From: JAKAWQ01 sp963840545
GTDB lineage: Bacteria > Pseudomonadota > Alphaproteobacteria > Acetobacterales > Acetobacteraceae
NCBI GenBank assembly: GCA_963840545.1
Contig: CAWIZE010000012.1
Span: forward strand, 62,001-126,000
DNA length: 64,000 bases
Reading direction: 5' to 3'
A program made the translations under genes and the position numbers. The notes under the pieces were generated by a model, which worked only from the letters and a program-made list of their open reading frames with translations, did no database searches and was not told where the DNA came from. This document shows, in pieces, positions 1 through 8,367 of the stretch. Within the stretch, counting starts at the first letter, position 1; each line of letters begins with the position of its first letter.

Positions 1-270
1 GTGGCAGCGCGCATCATGGCTCGCGCGGTGGACGGCATCTGGGACGCCGCGGGCGAGCGCGCGACCGATTTCAGCTGGTACACCAAGCGGGCGAGCCTTG
101 CCGCGATCTATGCGGCGACGCTCCTCTACTGGCTTGCCGACGAGAGCGAGCAGGGGGAGGCAACACTGGCCTTCTTCGATCGCCGGCTCGCAACGCTCGC
201 CGCGCTCGGCCGGCTCCGCCGCGGCCTCGCCGCCCGCGTGCGCGCCTTGCCGCCCCGCCGCGCCGCCTGA
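1..270 (+). CDS. COQ9 family protein, C-terminal part (5' end outside window)
   Basis: The 89 visible residues resemble the C-terminal core of COQ9-type proteins, helical lipid-binding proteins that support ubiquinone biosynthesis. The recognisable stretch is a Trp near 'DGIWDAAGERATDFSWYTKR' (residues 11-30), then an alanine-rich helix ending in 'LLYWLADES' and the 'FFDRRLA' segment, all in the family order. The reading frame is open to the left edge, so the upstream part of the gene is missing and the GTG at position 1 should not be taken as the start. It is the first gene of the window and lies 204 bp before mreB on the same strand. Function is from family knowledge only. Confidence 0.75.
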   Translation: MAARIMARAVDGIWDAAGERATDFSWYTKRASLAAIYAATLLYWLADESEQGEATLAFFDRRLATLAALGRLRRGLAARVRALPPRRAA

Positions 271-285
271 TCCGTGGGGCCGATG

Positions 286-324
286 CCCCGGGCTGGTCCC
301 CCGGGCTAGTCCCCCGGGCTGGCC
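286..324. repeat. 13-bp tandem repeat, three copies, between the COQ9 gene and mreB
   Basis: Three consecutive 13-base units (286-298, 299-311, 312-324) share the core CCCCGGGCT and differ by one or two bases at the end. They sit just after the COQ9-family stop codon, about 150 bp before mreB. Each unit contains the palindrome CCCGGG. Function is unknown; replication slippage is the simplest origin. Confidence 0.8.
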
Positions 325-474
325 GCTATCGGGCGTTCCCCGGTCGGGCTTTCCCCGCGGAGGAACACCGCGCGCCAGGGGGTCACGAGCCGTCACGGAG
401 CCGTACCAAGGCCCTCTTGTGGCGGCCCGGCGCTGCCGCTAAGCCGCACCACCGCTCCTGCATAGGGCTCCTCG

Positions 475-1518
475 ATGTTCTCACGGCTGCTCGGGTTCAT
501 GTCCGCCGACATGGCCATCGACCTCGGCACCGCCAATACGCTGGTCTATGTCAAGGGGCGCGGCATCGTCCTCGCCGAACCCTCCGTGGTGGCGATCGCC
601 GATGTGCGGGGCCGCAAGCAGGTGCTGGCGGTGGGCGAAGAGGCCAAGCAGATGCTCGGCCGCACCCCGGGAAACATCTCCGCCATCCGGCCGCTGCGCG
701 ACGGCGTCATCGCGGATTTCGAGGTAGCGGAGGAAATGATCAAGCATTTCATCCGCAAGGTGCACAATCGTCGCATCCTCGCGAGCCCGCTGATCATTGT
801 CTGCGTCCCTTCCGGATCGACCGCCGTCGAGCGCCGCGCCATCCAGGAAAGCGCCGAGAGCGCCGGCGCGCGCCGCGTCCTCCTGATCGAGGAGCCGATG
901 GCCGCGGCGATCGGCGCCGGCCTGCCGGTGACCGAGCCGTCAGGGAGCATGGTCATCGATGTCGGCGGCGGCACCACCGAGGTGGCCGTCATCTCTCTCG
1001 GCGGCATCGTCTATTCGCGCAGCGTCCGCGTCGGCGGGGACAAGATGGACGAGGCGATCATCAGCTATATCCGGCGCAATCATAACCTTCTGATCGGCGA
1101 GGGCTCGTCCGAGCGGATCAAGATCGACATCGGCGCCGCGATGCCGCCCGACGAGGGGGACGAGGGGCCGCTGCGCGAGGTCCGCGGCCGGGACCTGATG
1201 AACGGCGTGCCGCGCGAGGTCGTCGTCAGCCAGCGCCAGATCTCCGAGAGCCTGGCCGAGCCGGTCAGCGCAATCGTCGAAGCGGTGAAGGTGGCGCTGG
1301 AGAACACCCCGCCCGAACTCGCCGCGGACATTGTCGACAAGGGCATCGTGCTCACCGGCGGTGGCGCGCTGCTCCACCGGCTCGACCAGGTGCTGCGCGA
1401 GGCCACCGGGCTCTCCGTCGTGGTCGCCGAGGACCCGCTTCAGTGCGTCGCCCTCGGCACCGGGCGGGCGCTCGAGGAGATGAAACGGCTTCGCAACGTC
1501 CTTACCACGATGTACTGA
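475..1518 (+). CDS. mreB: Rod shape-determining protein MreB
   Basis: Bacterial actin homologue that polymerises under the inner membrane and guides the elongation-specific cell-wall machinery. At 347 residues it has the normal length. The actin-type ATP-binding motifs are visible: phosphate-1 'DLGTANTLVY' near residue 16, phosphate-2 'IDVGGGTTEVAVISLGG' from residue 161, and the adenosine motif 'LTGGGALL' from residue 293. The chosen ATG follows 204 bp of non-coding sequence and gives the usual short amphipathic N-terminus (MFSRLLGF). It is the first gene of the mreBCD-mrdA-rodA operon, and the downstream genes follow at 97 bp or less. The product should act with MreC, MreD, PBP2 and RodA. 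Confidence 0.97.
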   Translation: MFSRLLGFMSADMAIDLGTANTLVYVKGRGIVLAEPSVVAIADVRGRKQVLAVGEEAKQMLGRTPGNISAIRPLRDGVIADFEVAEEMIKHFIRKVHNRRILASPLIIVCVPSGSTAVERRAIQESAESAGARRVLLIEEPMAAAIGAGLPVTEPSGSMVIDVGGGTTEVAVISLGGIVYSRSVRVGGDKMDEAIISYIRRNHNLLIGEGSSERIKIDIGAAMPPDEGDEGPLREVRGRDLMNGVPREVVVSQRQISESLAEPVSAIVEAVKVALENTPPELAADIVDKGIVLTGGGALLHRLDQVLREATGLSVVVAEDPLQCVALGTGRALEEMKRLRNVLTTMY

Positions 1519-1615
1519 GTGGCGCTATTCTTGGCCGGGGGGCGCGCCGGCCGATGCGTGGCTGGTTTGCGGTTCCCCGGGTGTCCGGGGGTTCTGACGG
1601 AGGAGAGAAGGGGGC

Positions 1616-2500
1616 GTGATCCGGCTTTCCATCTCGATGCGCGAGGGGCTCGAGAAGCTCAGCCTCCCGGTTCTGATGGCGGCGGCAATCGGGCTCATGC
1701 TGGCGGGGCGGGTCGATGAGAGGTTTGCGGATCGCGCGCGGATGGCACTCGCCGATGCCCTGACGCCGATTTATTCCGGCCTCACGGGCCCCTATGCACG
1801 GGCGCGATCGGCGATCGAGGAAATACAGTACCTCTGGGATCTGCAGGCCGAGAACGACCGGCTGCGGGCGGAGAATGCCGAGCTCAAGCGCTGGCAGGCG
1901 GTCGCGCTGGCGCTGGAGGCAGAGAACACGGGCCTCAAGTCCGAGCTGCATTGGGTTCCGGACCCGGCGGTGCCCTTCATCACCGTGCGCGCGGTTGCGG
2001 ATGCCGGCGGCCTCTATGACCGCGCCGTGCTCGTGGCGCTCGCGCCGGGGGTCGTCGTGCATGTCGGTGAGATCGCACTCGACGCCCATGGATTGGTCGG
2101 GCGGGTAACCGAGGTGGGTGAAGAGAGCGCCCGCGTGCTGCTGATCACCGATCTCAACAGCCGGATCCCGGTGCGATTGGTGGAGACCGGCACGCGGGCC
2201 ATCGTTGCCGGCACCAACGGCCCTGACCCCGAGCTGCTCTATTGGGCGCCGGGGACGACGCCGGCCGAGGGCGAGCAGGTGGTCACGAGCGGCGTCGCGA
2301 ACGCCTTCCCGCCCGGCCTGCCGGTCGGCACCGTGCACTATGCGCCGGACGGGACCGTCGTGGTGGTCCCGATGGCCGGGCTCGGCCAGCTCAGCTTCTT
2401 GCGCCTGTTCGATTATCGGCTGCACGGGATCGTTTCGCCGGAGACCGTGGAGCCGGCCACGACCGCCGATCGGCAGGTCGGAGGCGGACATGGAGATTGA
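1616..2500 (+). CDS. mreC: Rod shape-determining protein MreC
   Basis: Periplasmic scaffold of the elongasome, which bridges MreB to PBP2. The 294-residue product has a short cytoplasmic N-terminus, one membrane anchor at about residues 17-33, a coiled coil at about 60-105 (heptads rich in Leu, Glu and Ala such as 'ENDRLRAENAELKR'), and then the beta-rich MreC core. The GTG start is preceded by a clear GGAGGAGAG ribosome-binding site at 1599-1607. An earlier ATG is not available in frame. The stop codon overlaps the mreD start by 11 bp, which suggests translational coupling. Confidence 0.93.
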   Translation: MIRLSISMREGLEKLSLPVLMAAAIGLMLAGRVDERFADRARMALADALTPIYSGLTGPYARARSAIEEIQYLWDLQAENDRLRAENAELKRWQAVALALEAENTGLKSELHWVPDPAVPFITVRAVADAGGLYDRAVLVALAPGVVVHVGEIALDAHGLVGRVTEVGEESARVLLITDLNSRIPVRLVETGTRAIVAGTNGPDPELLYWAPGTTPAEGEQVVTSGVANAFPPGLPVGTVHYAPDGTVVVVPMAGLGQLSFLRLFDYRLHGIVSPETVEPATTADRQVGGGHGD

Positions 2501-3041
2501 CCGGACTCCGGGGATTCGGCCCTCGCCGAGCCTTTGGCGCCGGGTGGACACGCTCGGGCGGCAAAGCGTCCCTGCGGCTGGTACGGCGATGGGGATGCTG
2601 CTCGCTGCGGCTCCGCTCGGTTTGCCCGGCCAGGCCGAGCTGCTGCCGGGCTTCGCGCTTGCCTCGGTCTTCTTCTGGTCGGTGTTCCGCCCGGCCGCGA
2701 TGCCGCCTCCGGTCGTCTTCGCGCTCGGGCTGCTGGCGGACCTGCTCGGCTTCGCGCCGCTCGGGGTGATGGTCCTGATCCTCCTCCTGGTGCACGGCCT
2801 TGCGGTCAGCTGGCGGCGGCGGCTCGCGAACCAGCCCTTCTTGCTCGTCTGGCTGCTGTTCGTTGCCGTCGCGGGCGGTGCGGCGGCGTTGGAGTGGGCG
2901 TGCGATTCGATGCTCCTGCTGCGGCTGCTGCCGCCGGCGCCTGCGATCTTCGAGTTCGTGCTGACCGCCGGGCTCTACCCGCCTCTCGCCGCGCTACTCA
3001 TCCAGGCGCATCGCGGCATCGCCGCCTGGGAGCGGGCATAA
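2490..3041 (+). CDS. mreD: Rod shape-determining protein MreD
   Basis: Small polytopic membrane protein of the elongasome, 183 residues. Several hydrophobic segments are visible (for example 'GFALASVFFWSVF', 'VVFALGLLADLLGF' and 'FLLVWLLFVAVAGG'), which fits the five to six membrane helices of MreD. The ATG at 2490 was chosen because it lies inside the end of mreC, matches the family N-terminus and leaves only 1 bp before the mrdA start. The family is poorly conserved in sequence, so the assignment rests on hydrophobicity, size and its position between mreC and mrdA. Confidence 0.9.
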   Translation: MEIDRTPGIRPSPSLWRRVDTLGRQSVPAAGTAMGMLLAAAPLGLPGQAELLPGFALASVFFWSVFRPAAMPPPVVFALGLLADLLGFAPLGVMVLILLLVHGLAVSWRRRLANQPFLLVWLLFVAVAGGAAALEWACDSMLLLRLLPPAPAIFEFVLTAGLYPPLAALLIQAHRGIAAWERA

Positions 3042-3042
3042 G

Positions 3043-4899
3043 ATGCGGCGGGAGAGGAAGCGGCTCAGCGTCTTCACCCGCCGCGCGCTGCTCGCCGCCC
3101 TCGGGCAGGCTGGCCTTTTCGGCGTGCTCGGACTCCGCCTCTACCGGATGCAGGTGACCGACGGCGCGCGCTACGCGACGCTCGCGGCCGACAATCGTGT
3201 GAGCGCACGGCTGGTGGCGCCGCCGCGCGGCGAGATCCACGACCGCTACGGCGCGCTGCTCGCCGGGAACAAGCCGCACTGGCGGGCGCTGCTGATGATC
3301 GAGGAGACCGCCGACGCGGCGGCCAGCCTCGCCGCCTTCGCCCGGCTGATCCCGCTCGATCCTGGCGAGCAGCGGCGCATCGCGCATGCGATCGCGGTCC
3401 ACCAGCCCTTCATTCCCGTCCTCCTGCGTGACTACCTGAGCTGGGACGAGATGGCGCGGCTCGCGGTGAATGCGCCGGGACTGCCCGGTATCCTCGTCGA
3501 TGTCGGGACGACCCGCTTCTACCCCTTCGGGCCGGACTTCGCGCACCTCGTCGGCTATGTCGGGCCGCCGGCGCCCGGCCAGCTCGCCGGCGCGCCGGCG
3601 CTCAACCTCCCGGGCATGCGGGTCGGCAAGAGCGGTGTGGAGCTGGATCGGAACCAACCGCTCACCGGTCAGCCGGGCCTGGTGCGGCTTGAGGTAAACG
3701 CGCTCGGGCGGGTGATCCGCGACCTTTCCCGCGAACCCGGCATGCCGGGCGAGACGGTGCGGCTCAGTGTCGATGCCGGGCTGCAGCGGATGATGGCCGC
3801 GCGGCTCGGGAAGGAGCGTAGCGCCAGTGCCGTGGTGCTCGATCTCGGCAGCGGCGCGGTGATGGCGATGGGCAGCACGCCCTCCTTCGACCCCACCCTT
3901 TTCGACACCGGCGTCCCGGCGCGCCAATGGAAGGAATGGGTCACGAACCAGCGTTCGCCGCTGCTCGACAAGGCGGGCGCCGGGCTCTACGCGCCCGGCT
4001 CGACCTTCAAGCCCGTGGTGGCCCTCGCCGCCCTCACCTCGGGCGCGATCAACCCCGGCACGCACTTCTTCTGCCCCGGCTATCTCGAGCTCGGCGATCA
4101 CCGGTTCTGGTGCTGGGACCATGGTGGCCACGGCTCGCTCGACGTCACCAGCGCCCTCTGCCAGAGCTGCGACGTTTTTTTCTATCACACGGCCCTGGCC
4201 ACCGGGATCGACCGGATCGCCGCGATGGCGCACCGCCTCGGGATCGGCGTGCCGCCGCCGATCGACCTGCCCGGCTTCGGCACCGGCTTCGTGCCGACCC
4301 GGGAATGGCGGGCCGGCCAGGGCAAGCCGTGGACGCTCGGCGACACGGTGATCCAGGGCATCGGTCAGGGCTTCGTCCAGGCGACACCCTTCACGCTGGC
4401 CCTGATGGTGGCGCGGGTGGCGACCGGGCGGGCGATCTCGCCACGCGTCACCGCCGCGATCGGGACCGAGACGGTGGCCCCCGGGCCGGCGCCCGACCTC
4501 GGCGTGCCCGAGCCCTATCTCGCCCTGGTGCGGCAGGGCATGCGCGAGGCCGTCAACACGCCGATGGGCACCGGCTACGCGTCGCGCCTTCCCGACCCGA
4601 ACGTCGAGATGGCCGGCAAGACCGGCACCGCGCAGGTGTTCGACGGCCCGCAGAGCGAGGACACCGCATCGCTGCCGTGGAAGCTCCGGCCGAACGCGCT
4701 CTTCATCGCTTTCGCCCCCGTGGGGGCGCCGCGCTACGCGCTCTCGGTGGTGGTCGAGCACGGCAACGAAGGGGCGGATGCCGCGGCGCCGATCGCGCGC
4801 GACCTGATGGAGGCCGTGCTCGCCCGCGATCCCGCGAACCGGACGATCTCCCCGGGGGGCTCCCCGGGAGGCGCCGCCACCGGCGAGCCCCGCTCGTGA
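3043..4899 (+). CDS. mrdA: Penicillin-binding protein 2 (elongation-specific transpeptidase)
   Basis: Class B PBP that cross-links new peptidoglycan during elongation, partnered with the RodA glycosyltransferase. The 618-residue product has an N-terminal membrane anchor (about residues 14-30), a dimerisation/pedestal domain with the 'APPRGEIHDRYGALLA' motif, and a transpeptidase domain. The active-site triad motifs are present: STFK with catalytic Ser320, SCD (the SxN-type motif, typical of PBP2 as SxD) in 'LCQSCDVFF', and KTGTAQ with Lys526. The C-terminus overlaps the rodA start. PBP2 is the target of mecillinam in other bacteria. Confidence 0.96.
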   Translation: MRRERKRLSVFTRRALLAALGQAGLFGVLGLRLYRMQVTDGARYATLAADNRVSARLVAPPRGEIHDRYGALLAGNKPHWRALLMIEETADAAASLAAFARLIPLDPGEQRRIAHAIAVHQPFIPVLLRDYLSWDEMARLAVNAPGLPGILVDVGTTRFYPFGPDFAHLVGYVGPPAPGQLAGAPALNLPGMRVGKSGVELDRNQPLTGQPGLVRLEVNALGRVIRDLSREPGMPGETVRLSVDAGLQRMMAARLGKERSASAVVLDLGSGAVMAMGSTPSFDPTLFDTGVPARQWKEWVTNQRSPLLDKAGAGLYAPGSTFKPVVALAALTSGAINPGTHFFCPGYLELGDHRFWCWDHGGHGSLDVTSALCQSCDVFFYHTALATGIDRIAAMAHRLGIGVPPPIDLPGFGTGFVPTREWRAGQGKPWTLGDTVIQGIGQGFVQATPFTLALMVARVATGRAISPRVTAAIGTETVAPGPAPDLGVPEPYLALVRQGMREAVNTPMGTGYASRLPDPNVEMAGKTGTAQVFDGPQSEDTASLPWKLRPNALFIAFAPVGAPRYALSVVVEHGNEGADAAAPIARDLMEAVLARDPANRTISPGGSPGGAATGEPRS

Positions 4900-6044
4900 T
4901 CACCGCCGAAGGGCGGCTCCTGCGCGCCGCGGCGTTCGATCTCACGCGCAAGCTCGCCGGCGTCAACTGGTTCCTGGTGCTGCTGGTCGTCATCCTCGCC
5001 GGCGTCGGCGCGCTTTCGCTCTATTCCGCGGCCGGCGCCTTCACGCCCTATGCGAAGCCCCAGCTGATCCGCTTCGCGGTCGGCTTCGCCATGATGCTGG
5101 CAATCGCGCTCGTCGATATCCGCTTGATCGCGCGCATCGCCTGGCCACTCTATTTCGCGGCGCTGGCGATGCTGGCGCTCGTCCTGCGGTTCGGCTCGGT
5201 CGGGCTCGGCGCCGAGCGCTGGCTGGCCTTCGGCGGCATCGCCGTCCAACCGAGCGAGCTGATGAAGCTTGCGCTCGTGCTGGCGCTCGCGCACTGGTTT
5301 CATCGCGCCTCGTGGGAACGGGTGGGGAACCCGGCCTTTCTCCTCCCGCCGACGCTTGCGATCCTGGTCCCGGTCGCGCTGATCCTGAAGGAGCCCAATC
5401 TCGGTACAGCGGTGATCGTGCTGGCGATCGGCGTGGCGGTCTTCTTCGCCGCCGGAGTGAGGCTGTGGAACTTCGGCCTCGCCGCGGTGCTGCTCGCGGT
5501 CGCAGCACCGATCGCCTACGCCCATCTGCACGGCTACCAGAAGGCGCGGATCCTTACCTTTCTTGATCCGGCGCGCGACCCGCTCGGCACCGGGTACAAT
5601 ATCCTCCAGTCGAAGATCGCCCTCGGCTCGGGCGGCCTCTGGGGCCAGGGGTTCATGCATGCCTCGCAGGGCAGCCTCAATTTCCTGCCCGAGAAACAGA
5701 CCGACTTCATCTTCACGCTCTTTGCGGAGCAGTTCGGCTTCGTCGGCAGCCTCGCCCTGCTCGCCCTGATCGCCCTGATCGTGTTTACGGCGATCGCGAT
5801 CGGCCTCGCCTCGCGGCATCAGTTCGGGCGCCTTGTGGCGTTCGGCCTCGGGGTGAATTTCTTTCTCTATACCTTTGTGAACGTTGCCATGGTGATGGGC
5901 GTCATCCCGGTGGGAGGCGTGCCGCTGCCCCTCGTCTCATATGGTGGCTCCGCTCTGCTGACGACGATGGTGGCGTTCGGCGTGCTGCTCTCGGTCCAAG
6001 TTCACCGTGATGTGGAGTTCTCGCCGCGGCGGCAGGAAACCTAG
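4896..6044 (+). CDS. rodA: Peptidoglycan glycosyltransferase RodA
   Basis: SEDS-family glycan-strand polymerase of the elongasome, 382 residues, with about ten membrane helices. Family signatures are visible: 'GAERWLAFGGIAVQPSELMK' in the middle, 'FLPEKQTDFIFTLFAEQFG' in the large extracellular loop, and 'PVGGVPLPLVSYGGSALL' near the C-terminus. The GTG at 4896 overlaps the mrdA stop codon (GTGA). This start gives the family-type N-terminus with a short cytoplasmic tail before the first helix. A much longer in-frame extension upstream lies inside mrdA and is only a shadow. It is the last gene of the operon. Confidence 0.96.
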   Translation: MITAEGRLLRAAAFDLTRKLAGVNWFLVLLVVILAGVGALSLYSAAGAFTPYAKPQLIRFAVGFAMMLAIALVDIRLIARIAWPLYFAALAMLALVLRFGSVGLGAERWLAFGGIAVQPSELMKLALVLALAHWFHRASWERVGNPAFLLPPTLAILVPVALILKEPNLGTAVIVLAIGVAVFFAAGVRLWNFGLAAVLLAVAAPIAYAHLHGYQKARILTFLDPARDPLGTGYNILQSKIALGSGGLWGQGFMHASQGSLNFLPEKQTDFIFTLFAEQFGFVGSLALLALIALIVFTAIAIGLASRHQFGRLVAFGLGVNFFLYTFVNVAMVMGVIPVGGVPLPLVSYGGSALLTTMVAFGVLLSVQVHRDVEFSPRRQET

Positions 6045-6164
6045 GAGCCGATCGCCGCCGGGGCGGTGCGCCAGCAGGCTGCGGGGGGTGGACAGCGCGA
6101 TCCGCGGTGGGCCCTTTTCTCTCGGTGGTTGCCAGGATCGGCTCGCCAGTGTTTGGTGTGGCAG

Positions 6165-7004
6165 ATGCCGCTTCTCTCCGGTCAAGCGCGGCTGGCTGGG
6201 CTCCTCGGCTGGCCGGTCGCCCATTCGCGCTCACCCCGGCTGCACGGATTCTGGCTCGAGCGATATCGGATCGACGGGGCCTATGTCCCACTCGCCGTAC
6301 CCCCGGACTCGCTCGGCCTCGGCGTGCGCGGGCTGCTGGCCTGCGGCTTCCGCGGCTGCAACGTGACGATCCCGCACAAGGAGGCCGCCTATGCGCTCTG
6401 CGACACGGTCGCGGATTCGGCGCGGCGCGTGCGCGCGGTGAACACGCTGCTGTTCCGCGACGGCAGAGTTCACGGCAGCAGCACCGACGGGGCCGGATTC
6501 CTCGCCAATCTCCGCGACCACGGCGTGGATCCCACCACCGGCCCGACGCTCCTGATCGGTGCCGGCGGCGCAGCGCGCGACATCGCTGCCGCGCTGCTGG
6601 ACGCCGGGGCGGAGGTCGCCGTGACCAACCGTACTCCCGAGCGCGCCGCCGCCCTGTTGGACCTGCTCCCCGGGATCGCCGTCATCGCGTGGGAACATCG
6701 CTCGGCGGCGCTCGCCGATCGCGCGCTGCTGGTGAATACGACGTCGGCCGGCATGGCGGGCCGGCCGGCGATCGAGATCGACCTCTCCCGGGCACCGGCT
6801 TCGCTCGTCGTCGCGGACATCGTCTATGTGCCGCTGGTCACGCCGTTCCTTGCCGAGGCCCGCGCCAGGGGCCTGCGCACCGTGTGCGGCCTCGGCATGC
6901 TGCTGCACCAGGCCGTAGGCGGCTTCGCCGCCTGGTTCGACGTCCTCCCCGCCGTGGATCGAGAGGTGTTCGAATGCGTCGCCCGCGACCTTGCCAGCGG
7001 GTAG
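6165..7004 (+). CDS. aroE: Shikimate dehydrogenase (NADP+)
   Basis: Reduces 3-dehydroshikimate to shikimate in aromatic amino-acid synthesis. The 279-residue product has the substrate-site motif 'NVTIPHKE' with catalytic Lys72, 'STDGAGF' with Asp108, and the nucleotide-binding loop 'GAGGAARDIAAALL' of the Rossmann domain. The ATG at 6165 was chosen because 'LLGWPVAHSRSPRLHG' then falls at the usual distance from the N-terminus. An in-frame GTG lies 9 bp upstream (6156) and another at 6066. It begins the aroE-coaE-dnaQ group, a conserved order in alphaproteobacteria. Confidence 0.95.
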   Translation: MPLLSGQARLAGLLGWPVAHSRSPRLHGFWLERYRIDGAYVPLAVPPDSLGLGVRGLLACGFRGCNVTIPHKEAAYALCDTVADSARRVRAVNTLLFRDGRVHGSSTDGAGFLANLRDHGVDPTTGPTLLIGAGGAARDIAAALLDAGAEVAVTNRTPERAAALLDLLPGIAVIAWEHRSAALADRALLVNTTSAGMAGRPAIEIDLSRAPASLVVADIVYVPLVTPFLAEARARGLRTVCGLGMLLHQAVGGFAAWFDVLPAVDREVFECVARDLASG

Positions 7005-7091
7005 CGACGTGCCGGCGAGACGCCTGAGGCGGGAGCGGAGGCGGCCGAGACCACGCACTCGGCCGCGCGGAAAGCTGATAGGTTTGCCCGG

Positions 7092-7679
7092 ATGCGCATA
7101 GTCGGGCTCACCGGGGGCATGGGGATGGGCAAGTCGAATGCTGCCGACGTCTTCCGCCGTGCCCGCATTCCGGTGTTCGATGCCGATCGTGCCGTACATG
7201 CCCTCGAGAGACGCGGCGGCCGGGCGGTCAAGCCGATCGCCGCCGCATTTCCCGGGGTCGTCAAGGCGGGCGCCGTGGACCGGGCCCGTCTGCGCGCTCG
7301 GGTCGTTGCGGATCCGGCGGCGCTTGCCCGGCTCGAGGCCATCCTGCATCCGCTGGTACGCGATGCGGAGGAGGCCTTCCTTGCCCGTGCGCGGCGCGAG
7401 GGGCGACGCCTCGCCGTGCTCGATATTCCTCTCCTCCTTGAAACCGGAGCCGAGCGGCGAGTGGACACGGTGGTGGTGGTCTCGGCCCCGCTCTCCGTGC
7501 AGCGGGCACGCCTCAAGCGGCGTGGACGGATGCAACCAGGCGAACTTTCCGCCATACTCGCCCGCCAGATGCCGGATCGGGAGAAGCGCCTGCAGGCCGA
7601 TCAGGTGGTGCCGACGGGGCTCTCGCGGCATCACGGGCAGCGCGTGCTCCGCCGCCTGATCGGGAGGCTGCTCGGGTGA
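7092..7679 (+). CDS. coaE: Dephospho-CoA kinase
   Basis: Last step of coenzyme A synthesis: ATP-dependent phosphorylation of dephospho-CoA. The 195-residue product opens with the P-loop 'GLTGGMGMGKS' (residues 5-15), continues with 'FDADRAVH', which provides the family Asp, and has 'LDIPLLLETGAE' in the middle, all standard for CoaE. The ATG lies 87 bp after aroE. The 3' end overlaps the dnaQ start by 4 bp (GTGA), indicating coupled translation. Confidence 0.95.
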   Translation: MRIVGLTGGMGMGKSNAADVFRRARIPVFDADRAVHALERRGGRAVKPIAAAFPGVVKAGAVDRARLRARVVADPAALARLEAILHPLVRDAEEAFLARARREGRRLAVLDIPLLLETGAERRVDTVVVVSAPLSVQRARLKRRGRMQPGELSAILARQMPDREKRLQADQVVPTGLSRHHGQRVLRRLIGRLLG

Positions 7680-8350
7680 CGAGGTCTGTGCTGCTCGATA
7701 CCGAAACGACAGGCCTTGATCCGGCGCTGGGGCACCGCGTGATCGAGGTCGCAGCAATCGAACTCGGCAACGATCTGCCGACCGGGCAGTTCTTCCATCG
7801 CCTGCTCGACCCCGGACGCCCGGTGCCGGCAGAGGCGACGGCGATCCACGGCTTGCGGGACGCGGATCTCGCCGGCAAGCCGCGCTTTGCGGATGTGGCA
7901 TCGGAATTCCTCGCTTTTCTCGGTCCGGATCCGATCATCGCCCACAACGCGCCGTTCGACTTCGCCTTCCTTGATGCCGAGCTTGCGCGCTGCGGCGAGG
8001 CCCCGCTCGACCGCAGGCGCATGGTCGACACGCTCGCGCTTGCCAAGTCCCTCTTCCCGGGTACGACGAACACGCTTGATGCGCTCTGCCGGCGGTTTGC
8101 GATCAATCTTGCAGAGCGCAGCAACCACAACGCATTGCTCGATTGTCGGCTCCTGGCTGCGGTCTATATCGAGCTCACGGGGGGGCGGCAGCGGGGACTT
8201 GCGCTCAAGCGCGCCGTGGGTGCGCCGCCGGCGCACGTCACCGGTACCCGCGATCATACGCCGCGCCGCATCGTGCCCAATGCCGCCGAACAAGCGCGGC
8301 ACGCCGCGTTTGTCGCGCGCCTCAAGGCGCCGCTATGGCGGGATGACTGA
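7676..8350 (+). CDS. dnaQ: DNA polymerase III epsilon subunit (3'-5' proofreading exonuclease)
   Basis: Proofreading subunit of the replicative polymerase, 224 residues. It is a DEDDh exonuclease: ExoI 'LLDTETTGLDP' with Asp8 and Glu10, ExoII 'HNAPFDFAFLD' with Asp95, and ExoIII 'HNALLDCRLL' with His151 and Asp156. The C-terminal 50 residues are variable and would carry the polymerase-alpha contact. The GTG start overlaps the coaE stop. The aroE-coaE-dnaQ neighbourhood is conserved in alphaproteobacteria, where secB often follows; here a sensor kinase follows instead. Confidence 0.95.
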   Translation: MTRSVLLDTETTGLDPALGHRVIEVAAIELGNDLPTGQFFHRLLDPGRPVPAEATAIHGLRDADLAGKPRFADVASEFLAFLGPDPIIAHNAPFDFAFLDAELARCGEAPLDRRRMVDTLALAKSLFPGTTNTLDALCRRFAINLAERSNHNALLDCRLLAAVYIELTGGRQRGLALKRAVGAPPAHVTGTRDHTPRRIVPNAAEQARHAAFVARLKAPLWRDD

Positions 8351-8367
8351 GATTTTGGACGCTTAGA

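Noticed and set aside
2998..4761. Minus-strand frame of nearly 590 codons opposite mrdA
   Set aside because: It is rich in Arg, His and Asp with no hydrophobic core and is fully antisense to a well-supported PBP2 gene.
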